34,989 nt of DNA from Oscillospiraceae bacterium (GTDB lineage Bacteria; Bacillota; Clostridia; Oscillospirales; Ruminococcaceae), in the NCBI GenBank assembly GCA_009783695.1, contig WRCY01000021.1:1-34989 (forward strand). Reading direction: 5' to 3'. Position 1 is the first letter of the stretch, and each line of letters begins with the position of its first letter. Below, piece by piece: positions 1 through 7,640 of this stretch. The position numbers and the translations under genes were made by a program. The notes beneath the pieces are model-generated. The model was given only the letters and a program-made list of their open reading frames with translations. It did no database searches and was not told the DNA's origin.

Positions 1-90
1 CACTTCGACCCGAAAATCGTCGAAGCGTTTTTGAATGTCGCCGATGATTTCTGGGTGGAATCAGTGAAATCAAATACAGGCAGCAAGTAA
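1..90 (+). CDS. C-terminal end of a probable HD-GYP-type response regulator (partial)
   Basis: An open frame enters from the left edge and ends at TAA (88-90), giving 29 residues that begin HFDPKIVEAFL. The pattern 'FDPxIVxAFL' is typical of the extreme C-terminus of HD-GYP phosphodiesterase domains, which hydrolyse cyclic-di-GMP and are often fused to receiver domains. Only 16 bp separate its stop from the hybrid histidine kinase start, so the two are probably co-transcribed and may form one signalling pair. The identification rests on a short tail and is tentative; the catalytic HD and GYP motifs lie outside the window. Confidence 0.5.
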   Translation, partial: HFDPKIVEAFLNVADDFWVESVKSNTGSK

Positions 91-106
91 ATCAGAGAGG
101 TTTTCA

Positions 107-2818
107 ATGTCTAACAACAAGCATCCTTTAATGAAAAAGTTTATTCTGTTCTCAATAATATTTTTCCTGATTATTGTTATATCGGGCAGCTTTGCTTTTG
201 TGCTTTCGATGCAGCAGATTATTAGGTCAAACAAAGGGAGCAAGCTTTCACAAAAACTTGCGATTGAACGCATCTTTCTGGAGAACTCGATGGCGTCGGA
301 AATCACGCTTGTCATGAAGCTCGCCGACTCTCCTATTGTCAAGCATTACTTTCTAAACCCTTCCGACCCCGAGCTGCGGGAAGCCGCTTTTGATGAAATG
401 GAGTCGTACCGGCGGGCATTTTTGGACAACATTGTTTTCTGGGCGAACGATATAGACAGGATTTTCTATTCCGGCGATAATACGCCTTATTGGATTGACG
501 CTGAAGACCCCGTGAACTATTGGTTTAATATGACCCTTTATGAAACGGAGGATTATAACTTTAACATTAATTATAACCCTGACTTAAATCAGATAAACCT
601 GTGGATTAACGCACCGGTTTTTGACAGCTCCGGTACATCTATCGGGATAGTCGGCACCGGCATTGAACTGACTGAATTTATAAACTCCATTTATTACGAT
701 ATGGATGAAAAAACGCAGCTTTATTATTTTAATGTCTTCGGTGAAATCTCCGGCGCAAAGGACATTGACCTTGTCGTTAACAAGGTTTATATCCGGGACG
801 AGCTCAATAATATAAACATCAATATTTTAGAAGAAGCAAAAAACCTCAGCCGGGATGAAATTCAAATCTTTGACGTTCCGGGGGGAACTCTTGCAATCGG
901 CACGGTACCGAAATTAGAGTGGTATTCGGTAGCTTTTATGCCGCACGGCATTAACGACTACGACCTTGCCATGACGGCGCTTTTTCTTGTCGTTCTTGTT
1001 TTGGTTTTTGTTATTTTCGTTGTGTTCAACGTGTTCATTAACATCGTGCTCAAATCTTTGCGGGAAACCATGACTTCCCTTAAACACGCAAGGTACGAAG
1101 CTGAGGAAGCCAACCGAAGCAAAACCAACTTCCTCGCCACCATGTCGCATGAAATCCGCACGCCGCTCAACGCAATAATAGGAATCGCACAAATCCAGAT
1201 ACAAGAGGAGGTTCATTCCCAAAAATATTCGGAGTCGCTTGAAAAAATCTACAGCTCCGGCAACAATCTGCTCGGAATTATTAACGACATTCTTGACATG
1301 TCTAAAATTGAAACAGGCAAGCTTGAACTCAACCCCGAGGAATATGAAATCCCGAGTCTTATTAACGACGCGGTTCAGCTCAACATAGTGCGGCTGGGCT
1401 CGAAGCCGATTAACGTTGTGCTCGACATAGACGAGAACCTGCCGTTCCGGCTGCTGGGCGATGAGCTGCGCCTGAAGCAAATTCTTAACAATCTGCTTTC
1501 CAACGCGATAAAATACACCGAAAAGGGGCAGGTGAAGCTGAGCGTAAACCACACGCCGGACGGTAATGAAATAAAGCTGCGCTTTGTTGTTGAAGACACG
1601 GGACAAGGAATGAAGCCCGAGGACCAGAAGAAACTCTTCTCGGAATATCTGCGCTTCAACGCCGACGCAAACCGCGCCACTGAGGGAACGGGGCTGGGGC
1701 TTCACATCACCAAGAGGCTGGTTGAGATGATGCACGGTAAAATCACGGTCGAATCCGAATATGGAAAAGGCAGCACGTTCACAGTCGAGGTAAAGCAGAA
1801 AGTCGTTTCCGCTTCCCCCATCGGCAAAGAGCTCGCCTGCAAGCTGTGCAATCACACGTTCAGCGGCGAAAAGCAAACCGCAAAGCTGCAGATTTCCCGC
1901 GAGCCCATGCCCTACGGAAGCGTGCTTGTAGTGGACGATGTGGACACGAACCTGTTCGTGGCGGAAGGGCTGCTGCAGGCTTACGAGCTACAGGTGGAAA
2001 CGGCGATTAGCGGCTTTGTCACGCTCGACAAAGTAAAAAGCGGAAAGCGCTACGATATTATCTTCATGGACCATATGATGCCGCAGATGGACGGCATTGA
2101 AACTACGAAAAAGCTTCGCGAAATGGGCTACACGGGCACAATCGTTGCGCTGACCGCCAACGCCCTCGTCGGAAACGAGGATATGTTCGCGCAGCACGGC
2201 TTCGACGGTTTTATTTCAAAGCCGATAGACGTCCGGTATATGGGCGAAATACTGAACAGATTTATACGCGACCGATACCCGCACGAGGCGGGGAAGCACG
2301 GCGAAAAGACGGCGGCAGTCGCCAATACCGAAATAAACCCGAAGCTTATGCAAATCTTCCGCAGCGATGCCGAAAAGACAATCGTCACGCTGCAGAAAGC
2401 GATTAAAAGCGGCGACATAAAGCTTTTCAACACCGCTGTCCACGCTATGAAAGCGGCGCTCGCAAACGTCGGTGAAACAAGAGCTTCCTTCATGGCGGCT
2501 GAGCTTGAGGAAGCAGGCTTCGCCGGAAATACGGACAGCTTCATTAAAACACTTGAAAAACTAATTGATAAATTTAAAATAAATGAAGTAAAAATTAATG
2601 ACGTTAATGAGGATGCCGATTATTTAAAATCACAGCTAATGCTCATTCAAGCCGCCTGCGAAAACTATGACGACGACGCGGCATACAGCGCGCTCGACAG
2701 CTTAAAAGAAAAGCAATGGCGGCATGAAACCGCCGCCGCACTTGAGGCAATCCGCGACAAGCTGTACATCTACAGCGACTTTGACGGCGCCGCAAAGCTC
2801 ACACAAGAGCTGCTTTAA
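107..2818 (+). CDS. Membrane-bound hybrid sensor histidine kinase (Cache - HisKA - HATPase - REC - HPt)
   Basis: This 903-residue protein has a first membrane segment at about residues 11-33, an extracellular sensor of about 250 residues resembling a Cache domain, and a second membrane segment at about 288-315. The HisKA box NFLATMSHEIRTPLN places the phosphorylated His at 348. The ATPase domain shows the N box (NNLLSNAIKY, Asn466), DTGQG (497-501) and GTGLGL (527-532). A receiver follows with VVDD (608-611), phospho-acceptor Asp655 in FMDHMMPQMDG, and Lys705. The C-terminal helical region contains VHAMKAALANVG with His779, matching an HPt domain. All relay residues are therefore present. No DNA-binding regulator lies beside it, and the neighbour upstream looks like an HD-GYP protein, so output through cyclic-di-GMP is possible. 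The start follows an AGAGAGG site. The 3' end overlaps the 3' end of trpA by 20 bp on the opposite strand. Confidence 0.9.
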   Translation: MSNNKHPLMKKFILFSIIFFLIIVISGSFAFVLSMQQIIRSNKGSKLSQKLAIERIFLENSMASEITLVMKLADSPIVKHYFLNPSDPELREAAFDEMESYRRAFLDNIVFWANDIDRIFYSGDNTPYWIDAEDPVNYWFNMTLYETEDYNFNINYNPDLNQINLWINAPVFDSSGTSIGIVGTGIELTEFINSIYYDMDEKTQLYYFNVFGEISGAKDIDLVVNKVYIRDELNNININILEEAKNLSRDEIQIFDVPGGTLAIGTVPKLEWYSVAFMPHGINDYDLAMTALFLVVLVLVFVIFVVFNVFINIVLKSLRETMTSLKHARYEAEEANRSKTNFLATMSHEIRTPLNAIIGIAQIQIQEEVHSQKYSESLEKIYSSGNNLLGIINDILDMSKIETGKLELNPEEYEIPSLINDAVQLNIVRLGSKPINVVLDIDENLPFRLLGDELRLKQILNNLLSNAIKYTEKGQVKLSVNHTPDGNEIKLRFVVEDTGQGMKPEDQKKLFSEYLRFNADANRATEGTGLGLHITKRLVEMMHGKITVESEYGKGSTFTVEVKQKVVSASPIGKELACKLCNHTFSGEKQTAKLQISREPMPYGSVLVVDDVDTNLFVAEGLLQAYELQVETAISGFVTLDKVKSGKRYDIIFMDHMMPQMDGIETTKKLREMGYTGTIVALTANALVGNEDMFAQHGFDGFISKPIDVRYMGEILNRFIRDRYPHEAGKHGEKTAAVANTEINPKLMQIFRSDAEKTIVTLQKAIKSGDIKLFNTAVHAMKAALANVGETRASFMAAELEEAGFAGNTDSFIKTLEKLIDKFKINEVKINDVNEDADYLKSQLMLIQAACENYDDDAAYSALDSLKEKQWRHETAAALEAIRDKLYIYSDFDGAAKLTQELL

Positions 2819-3569
2819 TTTCCCTCACAAACTTTTTTACGGGTTCCATGCAATCCCTGCCATGCTCGGCGATGATTTTTACAATCGCGCTGCCGATAAT
2901 AACGCCGTCGGAAACCGCCGCCATTTCTTTCGCCTGTTCCGGGGTCGAAATCCCGAAGCCCACGGCACAGGGCGTATCCGAAACGCGCCTAATCCGCGCT
3001 GTCATTCCGGTTATGTCGGTGCCTATTTCGCCGCGTACGCCGGTGACGCCGAGCGATGAAACACAGTAGATGAAGCCCTCTGACTCTTTCGCAATCATCT
3101 CGGCTCTCTCGCCGGAGGTCGGCGCAATCAGTGAAATCTGCGCGATTTTATATTTCCCGCACTCGCCCGACAGCTCGCCTTTTTCCTCGAAAGGCAGGTC
3201 GGGCACAATTATGCCGTCTACGCCGGACTCCGCACACCTTTGCATAAATTTCTCTTTTCCGTAAACGAAAACAGGATTTATGTAGCTCATGAAAAGCAGC
3301 GGTATATCTGTTTTTCCGCGAACCCGTGCTATCATATCGAACAGCTTGTCAACAGTGCAGCCCGCGCGCAGCGCCCGCTCGTCAGCTCCTTGAATCACCG
3401 GCCCCTCCGCCACGGGGTCGGAAAAAGGCACGCCGATTTCGATTAAATCCACGCCGGACTCAGCCATCTCTAAGATGAGCTTTTCCGTTGTTTCGATGTC
3501 GGGGTCGCCGCCCGTAATAAACGCTATGAACGCTTTCTTGTTTTTAAACGCTTTTTCTATTCTATTCAT
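2799..3569 (-). CDS. trpA: Tryptophan synthase alpha subunit
   Basis: TrpA cleaves indole-3-glycerol phosphate to indole and glyceraldehyde 3-phosphate and passes indole through a tunnel to TrpB. The 256-residue length is close to the family norm. Visible signatures are AFITGGDPD near the N-terminus, the catalytic Glu44 in LIEIGVPFSDP, Asp124 in IIVPDLPFEE, and the phosphate-binding C-terminal region (VGFGIST, VIIGSAIV). It is the last gene of the trp operon. Its start (ATG AAT AGA) lies inside a small upstream frame, ATG ATA AAA AAT GAA TAG, which begins at ideal spacing after AGAAAGGA, so initiation here may involve overlap with that frame. The stop codon lies inside the tail of the convergent histidine kinase gene, leaving no room for an intergenic terminator. 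Confidence 0.97.
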   Translation of the reverse strand: MNRIEKAFKNKKAFIAFITGGDPDIETTEKLILEMAESGVDLIEIGVPFSDPVAEGPVIQGADERALRAGCTVDKLFDMIARVRGKTDIPLLFMSYINPVFVYGKEKFMQRCAESGVDGIIVPDLPFEEKGELSGECGKYKIAQISLIAPTSGERAEMIAKESEGFIYCVSSLGVTGVRGEIGTDITGMTARIRRVSDTPCAVGFGISTPEQAKEMAAVSDGVIIGSAIVKIIAEHGRDCMEPVKKFVREIKAALV

Positions 3570-3634
3570 TTTTTATCATATCCTTTCTATATCAACGAAG
3601 AATGGAATGTTTCATTTTTCCGATTAAGCATCGG
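3570..3634 (-). repeat. RBS-cassette repeat before trpA, with a 14-codon ORF
   Basis: The whole trpB-trpA gap is one divergent copy of the dispersed cassette. Read on the - strand it contains a perfect hairpin (CCGAT, loop GCTTA, ATCGG), a region matching the CATTCTTCGTT part of the trpB copies, and the ribosome binding site AGAAAGGA. A small ORF of 14 codons (start 3631, stop TAG at 3587-3589; it reads MLNRKNETFHSSLI) ends inside the ribosome binding site. Its frame matches the LNRG..CCFHSSL reading seen in the trpB copies. Confidence 0.7.
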
Positions 3635-4828
3635 TTATTTTTCAATTATATTTAATCCCTTATACCGCGCAATAGACGCGACGTCCTTGTCGCCCCTGCC
3701 CGATAAATTAACGACTATGACCTGCTCTTTGCTCATGGTTGGCGCGAGCTTCCGCACATACGCTACAGCGTGAGCCGACTCTATCGCAGGGATAATGCCC
3801 TCCGTGCGCGACAGATACTCGAACGCGCCGACCGCTTCCCCGTCGGTAACGGCGACATATTCCGCACGTTTAATCTCCGCCAAATGTGCGTGCTCGGGGC
3901 CGATTCCGGGATAGTCAAGCCCCGCCGAAATACTGTACACCGGTGCAATCTGCCCGTACTCGTCCTGACAGAACAGCGACTTCATTCCGTGGAAAATCCC
4001 GACAGTGCCGAGCGTCATTGTCGCGGCGTTTTCACTCGTTTCGACGCCTTTACCGGCCGCCTCGCAGCCGATTAAACGAACATTTTCGTCATTAATAAAT
4101 TCATAAAACACGCCGATTGCATTGCTCCCGCCGCCGATACATGCGACCACTGCGTCAGGCAGCTTCCCCTCCGCTTCTTGAATTTGTGCGCGAACTTCCT
4201 CGCCGATAATCTTCTGAAAGTCACGGACAATGGTAGGAAACGGATGAGGCCCCATAACCGAACCGAGCACATAATGCGTGTCGTCTATGCGTGAAACCCA
4301 TTCACGCATAGTTTCGTTGACAGCATCCTTAAGCGTCATTGTACCGCTCGTGACTGGATGAACCTTTGCGCCGAGCAGTTCCATACGAAAGACATTAAGC
4401 GCCTGCCGCTCGGTGTCTTCTCTGCCCATGAAAATTTCACATTCGAGCCCCATGAGCGCTGCCGCTGTCGCGGTCGCAACGCCGTGCTGACCCGCGCCCG
4501 TTTCGGCAATTACGCGGGTTTTCCCCATTTTTTTGGCAAGCAGAACTTGCCCCAAAACATTGTTGATTTTATGCGAGCCGGTGTGGTTCAAATCCTCGCG
4601 CTTGAAGTAAATTTTCGCGCCTTTTAAATCCGCAGTCATCTTCCCGGCGAAGTACAGCAGCGACGGCCGCCCCGCATAGTTTTGCAGCAAGCTGCGCAGC
4701 TCTGCTTTAAATTCCGGATTATCTTTGTAATGCAGATACGCTTTTTCGAGCTCGTGAATGTTGTTCATCAGCGTCTCGGCGACGTACTGCCCGCCAAACT
4801 GCCCGAATCTGCCTTTCCTATTTTCCAT
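3635..4828 (-). CDS. trpB: Tryptophan synthase beta subunit
   Basis: TrpB is the PLP enzyme that condenses indole with serine to give tryptophan. With the start chosen here it has 397 residues, the usual family length, and begins [20 protein letters not shown], a normal TrpB N-terminus. The PLP lysine is Lys87 in HTGSHKINN, and the glycine-rich phosphate loop GGGSNAIG is present. An in-frame ATG 66 bp upstream (4894) would add 22 residues, but that extension is read entirely from the repeat cassette and is not part of the family, so it was rejected. The ribosome binding site AAGAAAGGA lies 12 nt from the ATG and comes from the last of four tandem cassette copies. Confidence 0.97.
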   Translation of the reverse strand: MENRKGRFGQFGGQYVAETLMNNIHELEKAYLHYKDNPEFKAELRSLLQNYAGRPSLLYFAGKMTADLKGAKIYFKREDLNHTGSHKINNVLGQVLLAKKMGKTRVIAETGAGQHGVATATAAALMGLECEIFMGREDTERQALNVFRMELLGAKVHPVTSGTMTLKDAVNETMREWVSRIDDTHYVLGSVMGPHPFPTIVRDFQKIIGEEVRAQIQEAEGKLPDAVVACIGGGSNAIGVFYEFINDENVRLIGCEAAGKGVETSENAATMTLGTVGIFHGMKSLFCQDEYGQIAPVYSISAGLDYPGIGPEHAHLAEIKRAEYVAVTDGEAVGAFEYLSRTEGIIPAIESAHAVAYVRKLAPTMSKEQVIVVNLSGRGDKDVASIARYKGLNIIEK

Positions 4829-4847
4829 ATTTTTATCAAGTCCTTTC

Positions 4848-4913
4848 TTAACTAACGAAGAATGAAAACAACAGTTTCCCCGGTTCAGTACCATTTATTT
4901 TCAAAGTTTTCAT
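4848..4913 (-). CDS. Small ORF, 21 codons, in trpF-trpB repeat unit (third ATG copy)
   Basis: Reads [15 protein letters not shown] and ends FSFFVS; it differs from the first ATG copy by Ser3 to Thr (AGT to ACT) plus a silent ACC to ACT. It has the best ribosome binding site of the three (AGAAAGGA, 4 nt). Its TAA overlaps the site that serves trpB, placing trpB directly downstream of a terminating ribosome. Confidence 0.35.
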   Translation of the reverse strand: MKTLKINGTEPGKLLFSFFVS

Positions 4914-4924
4914 CAAGTCCTTTC

Positions 4925-4990
4925 TTAACTAACGAAGAATGAAAACAACAGTTTCCCCGGTCCAGTACCATTTATTTTCAAACTTTTCAT
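4925..4990 (-). CDS. Small ORF, 21 codons, in trpF-trpB repeat unit (second ATG copy)
   Basis: Same frame as the preceding copy, with one amino-acid change (GTE to GTG, codon GAA to GGA) and one silent change (ACC to ACT). The ribosome binding site before its ATG is AGAAAGGG at 4 nt. The stop TAA again sits in the next AAGAAAGGA motif. Confidence 0.35.
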   Translation of the reverse strand: MKSLKINGTGPGKLLFSFFVS

Positions 4991-5001
4991 CAAGCCCTTT
5001 C

Positions 5002-5067
5002 TTAACTAACGAAGAATGAAAACAACAGTTTCCCCGGTTCGGTACCATTTATTTTCAAACTTTTCAT
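5002..5067 (-). CDS. Small ORF, 21 codons, in trpF-trpB repeat unit (first ATG copy)
   Basis: The frame reads [15 protein letters not shown] and ends FSFFVS, then TAA. ATG lies 4 nt after a weak AGAAAAGA site, and the TAA overlaps the AAGAAAGGG site of the next unit, so translation could pass from unit to unit. An adjacent upstream copy in the trpF tail has TTG (5133-5135) at codon 4 of this frame and could encode a 19-residue version. Whether any of these peptides is made cannot be told from sequence; the repeat may be acting only as RNA. Confidence 0.35.
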   Translation of the reverse strand: MKSLKINGTEPGKLLFSFFVS

Positions 5068-5131
5068 CAAGTCTTTTCTTAACTAACGAAGAATGAAAAC
5101 AACAGTTTCCCCGATTCAATACCATTTATTT

Positions 5132-5683
5132 TCAAACTTTTCTTACGCTCCTGATAAATTCTATTATTTTCGCCGCGTCTTTCACGCCGTTTGTTTCCAC
5201 GCCGCTGCTTACGTCCACTGCGAACGGCGCCGTTTGTTTAATCGCCTCCGCCACATTCTGCGGGTTCAGCCCGCCCGCTAAGAAAAAAGGCTTGCCTGTT
5301 TTCGGAATCGCCGCCCAATCGAAAGTCTGCCCGGAGCCCGGGCTCGGACTGTCGAACAACAGATAATCTGCCGACTGCGAAGCTCTGTTCACCTTGATAA
5401 CCGGCTTGCTCGTTTTCGACTTCAGTTCCCGGATATAATCCTCGCTTTCTGTTCCGTGCAGTTGAATCATATCTATCACGCCGATTTTTAAAATATTTTC
5501 AATCGTTTCATTCACAAATACGCCGACAGCTTTAATTTCAGGGTCTAAGCTGTGTTTTAATTTAATCGCTGTCCCGAGCGCCACAAAGCGGCTGCTCCTT
5601 GCGAAAACAAAGCCGATGTAATCAGGACAGGCCGCATTGACATACTCAACTTCCTCAAGGCGGGAAATCCCGCAGATTTTCAC
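5132..5683 (-). CDS. trpF: Phosphoribosylanthranilate isomerase
   Basis: TrpF catalyses the Amadori rearrangement of phosphoribosylanthranilate in tryptophan synthesis. The protein begins MKICGISR, containing the catalytic Cys4, and shows YIGFVFARSSRFV, VGVFVNE, IQLHGTE, FFLAGGLNPQNV and the catalytic Asp region AVDVSSGVE. At 183 residues it is somewhat shorter than the usual roughly 200. The start codon is GTG, and its GTGA overlaps the trpC stop (TGA), so the two are translationally coupled. The last codons (AGA AAA GTT TGA) are identical to the start of the 77-bp repeat, so the repeat array has either used or replaced the natural gene end. Confidence 0.95.
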   Translation of the reverse strand: MKICGISRLEEVEYVNAACPDYIGFVFARSSRFVALGTAIKLKHSLDPEIKAVGVFVNETIENILKIGVIDMIQLHGTESEDYIRELKSKTSKPVIKVNRASQSADYLLFDSPSPGSGQTFDWAAIPKTGKPFFLAGGLNPQNVAEAIKQTAPFAVDVSSGVETNGVKDAAKIIEFIRSVRKV

Positions 5684-6441
5684 CTTAACGATTCCAAGCT
5701 CACCCCTCTCATCAGCGTTTCGCCCACCAGTACTGCGTCTGCACCGATTTTTCGCAATCGCGCTACATCCTCACGGGTCTTAATTCCGCTTTCAGCCACG
5801 AAAATCACGTCCGGCGGCACAAGCCCCCGGAGCCGCTCGCTCGTCGTAATATCCACCTCGAAAGTTTTAAGATTGCGGTTATTTACGCCGATAATCCGCG
5901 CGCCTGCCGCAAGCGCCGTCTTTACTTCTGCCTCGTCGTGAACCTCCACAAGCGAGCATAAACCGAGGCTGTCGGCGACTTTAATATACTCGGCAATCGT
6001 ATCGCGGTCTAAAATTGCACAAATCAGCAGTACAGCGCCCGCGCCGAGCAGACCCGCCTCATAAATCATGTATTCGTCGACCGTAAAATCCTTGCGCAGC
6101 AGCGGGATACCAACCACATCTGCAATCTCGCGCAGATAGCTGTCCGCGCCCTTAAACCAGTACGGCTCAGTCAGCACGGAAACCGCCGCCGCGCCCGCCT
6201 TTTCATAACTCTGCGCAATCGCAACACAATCAAAGTCTTCCGCTATGACCCCTTTAGACGGCGAAGCTTTTTTCACCTCGCAGATGAAAGAAATATCGCC
6301 GCCGCGAAGCGCTTTGGCAAACTTAAAATCCCCGCGCGGCATTGCCCGCGCCATCGCGGTTATTTCCTCAAGCAGAACTTCATATTTCCGCGCATTAACG
6401 CGCATTTTCGTACGCTCCGCTATCTCGTTTAAAATATTCAT
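5680..6441 (-). CDS. trpC: Indole-3-glycerol-phosphate synthase
   Basis: TrpC closes the indole ring to give indole-3-glycerol phosphate. The 253-residue TIM barrel has the family signatures FICEVKKASPSKG (substrate Lys and SPSKG loop), LLRKDF (catalytic Lys), IGVNNRNL and VAESGI. The start ATG at 6441 follows AAGAAAGGA in a cassette repeat. The 3' end overlaps trpF by 4 bp. It sits between trpD and trpF in a conventional biosynthetic order. Confidence 0.96.
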   Translation of the reverse strand: MNILNEIAERTKMRVNARKYEVLLEEITAMARAMPRGDFKFAKALRGGDISFICEVKKASPSKGVIAEDFDCVAIAQSYEKAGAAAVSVLTEPYWFKGADSYLREIADVVGIPLLRKDFTVDEYMIYEAGLLGAGAVLLICAILDRDTIAEYIKVADSLGLCSLVEVHDEAEVKTALAAGARIIGVNNRNLKTFEVDITTSERLRGLVPPDVIFVAESGIKTREDVARLRKIGADAVLVGETLMRGVSLESLR

Positions 6442-6520
6442 ATTTTCTGTTAAGTCCTTTCTTCACCAAAGAGGAATGAAACAACTCTCCCGCCCGCTGC
6501 AGGCGGTACCTATTCCGGCG
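6442..6520 (-). repeat. RBS-cassette repeat and palindromes before trpC
   Basis: The gap between trpD and trpC holds a divergent cassette copy: AGAGTTGTTTCATTCC, then GGTGAAGAAAGGACTT and the trpC start. Upstream of this, two GC-rich palindromes replace the usual 5' part of the cassette. CCGGCGT/ACGCCGG (6515-6529) is centred on the trpD stop codon, and CCGCC/GGGCGG follows it. The trpD C-terminal codons (NEPA, stop) lie inside the first palindrome. Confidence 0.65.
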
Positions 6521-7534
6521 TCACGCCGGCTCATTGGAATATCTTACAAACTCTTCTAACTTAATTTTCGCTTCTCCGCTGCTGATTACCCCTTCCGCAA
6601 CTTTTACCGCCGCTGCGATTGACTCGTACCTGCCTGTAATGAACATCGCCGCCGCCGCGTTTAGCACTGCGGCGTCACGCTTCGCTGATTTCTCGCCGGA
6701 CAGCAGAGCCCTTAAAATCGCGGCGTTCTCTTGGCGGCCGCCGCCCTGCAATTCCTCCGGTTTACACCGTTCAAACCCGAACTGCTCGGGCGTAATTTCA
6801 TACTTGCGAACCCAGCCGTCCCGCACCTCGCAGACAAACGTCGGCGCACACATCGATATTTCGTCCAGCCCGTCTTCCCCGTGCACCACCATAGCTTTTT
6901 TCACGCCAAGATTAAACAATACCTGCGCCAGCGGTTCCGCGAGCTCGCGGTCATAAACGCCCATCAGCTCCATCGCGGCGCCCGCAGGATTTGTCAGCGG
7001 CCCCAGAATATTAAACACAGTGCGGATTCCGAGCTCCCGCCGAACAGGCGCCACGAACTTCATAGCTATGTGATAATTCTGCGCAAACAGGAAGCAGATG
7101 CCTATTTTTTTCAGCAGCTCCGCGCTTTTTTCCGGACTGATATTGATGTTCACACCGAGTGCCTCAAGCACATCGGCTGCCCCGCACTTGCTTGACGCGC
7201 TGCGGTTCCCGTGCTTTGCGACAGGAATCCCCGCCGCCGCGGTAATAATAGCGGCAGCCGTAGAAATATTAAAAGTGTTTGCGTGGTCGCCGCCTGTGCC
7301 GACTATTTCGAGCGCGTCTATATCGTGCAAAAGCCGCACGCAGTGCGAACGCATACCTGCCGCCGAAGCCGTGATTTCATCAGTGGTTTCGCCCTTAAGG
7401 CTCAGCGCGGTGAGATACGCGCTCATCTGAACGGGGCTCGCCTCCCCCGTCATGATTTCGTTCATGACGGCAAGCGCGGTTTCATACGTCAGGTCCTGCT
7501 TTTTCGCAAGAGTGAGAATAGCTTCCTTTATCAT
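6521..7534 (-). CDS. trpD: Anthranilate phosphoribosyltransferase
   Basis: TrpD transfers phosphoribose from PRPP to anthranilate. The 337-residue protein shows VGTGGDHANTFNIST (PRPP-binding glycine loop), KHGNRSASSKCGAADVLEALG (beginning at the anthranilate-binding KHGNR) and NILGPLTNPA. The start is ATG at 7532-7534. A longer in-frame version beginning at TTG 7564 would be coded by the cassette repeat and was rejected. A three-codon frame (ATG AAA GCA TGA) starts at ideal distance from AAGGAAGGA, and its stop overlaps the trpD ATG (ATGA), suggesting stop-start reinitiation. The protein is not fused to a TrpG amidotransferase domain. Confidence 0.96.
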   Translation of the reverse strand: MIKEAILTLAKKQDLTYETALAVMNEIMTGEASPVQMSAYLTALSLKGETTDEITASAAGMRSHCVRLLHDIDALEIVGTGGDHANTFNISTAAAIITAAAGIPVAKHGNRSASSKCGAADVLEALGVNINISPEKSAELLKKIGICFLFAQNYHIAMKFVAPVRRELGIRTVFNILGPLTNPAGAAMELMGVYDRELAEPLAQVLFNLGVKKAMVVHGEDGLDEISMCAPTFVCEVRDGWVRKYEITPEQFGFERCKPEELQGGGRQENAAILRALLSGEKSAKRDAAVLNAAAAMFITGRYESIAAAVKVAEGVISSGEAKIKLEEFVRYSNEPA

Positions 7535-7604
7535 GCTTTCATTAAGTCCTTCCTTTACAAACAATAAATCAAAACAGCGTTTTCCCCGTAGATATTTATT
7601 TTAT
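7535..7604 (-). repeat. RBS-cassette repeat before trpD
   Basis: One cassette copy read on the - strand: AAATAAATATCTACGGGG, then the hairpin AAAAC-GCT-GTTTT, then GTAAAGGAAGGACTTAATG. The ATG at ideal spacing begins a three-codon frame whose stop overlaps the trpD start. The remaining 36 bp up to the trpE stop are A/T-rich and show nothing else. Confidence 0.7.
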
Positions 7605-7640
7605 ACTAATATCCGATAAAAACAATCACAAGATTTGCGT

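Larger units (their letters stand above)
4835..5142 (-). repeat. Four tandem 77-bp RBS-cassette copies between trpF and trpB
   Basis: Four units of exactly 77 bp (4835-4911, 4912-4988, 4989-5065, 5066-5142) differ at only a few positions. Each unit, read on the - strand, has the hairpin arms CGGGGAA and TTCTTCG, then TTAGTTAA, then a ribosome binding site (AGAAAAGA, AGAAAGGG, AGAAAGGA, AGAAAGGA in transcription order), then CTTGAT. In the three internal junctions CTTG is followed by ATG, which opens a small ORF. In the last copy this ATG reads ATA, and trpB starts 8 nt further on. The first copy begins inside the trpF C-terminal codons (AAAAGTTTGA), so the array abuts the gene without a spacer. 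No spacers or transposase are present. Confidence 0.95.

Noticed and set aside
914-1876. Long open frame (320 codons) antisense to the histidine kinase
   Set aside because: It runs fully opposite a gene with complete kinase motifs, has no recognisable domain, and arises from codon bias of the true frame.
4829-4894. 22-residue N-terminal extension of TrpB (and the similar KKGLN extensions of TrpD, the GH27 enzyme and the permease at 27142)
   Set aside because: The extensions are translations of the repeat cassette, are not shared with family members, and the downstream ATG gives normal-length proteins.
4835-5142. CRISPR array
   Set aside because: Units are directly adjacent 77-bp repeats with no unique spacers and no cas genes.
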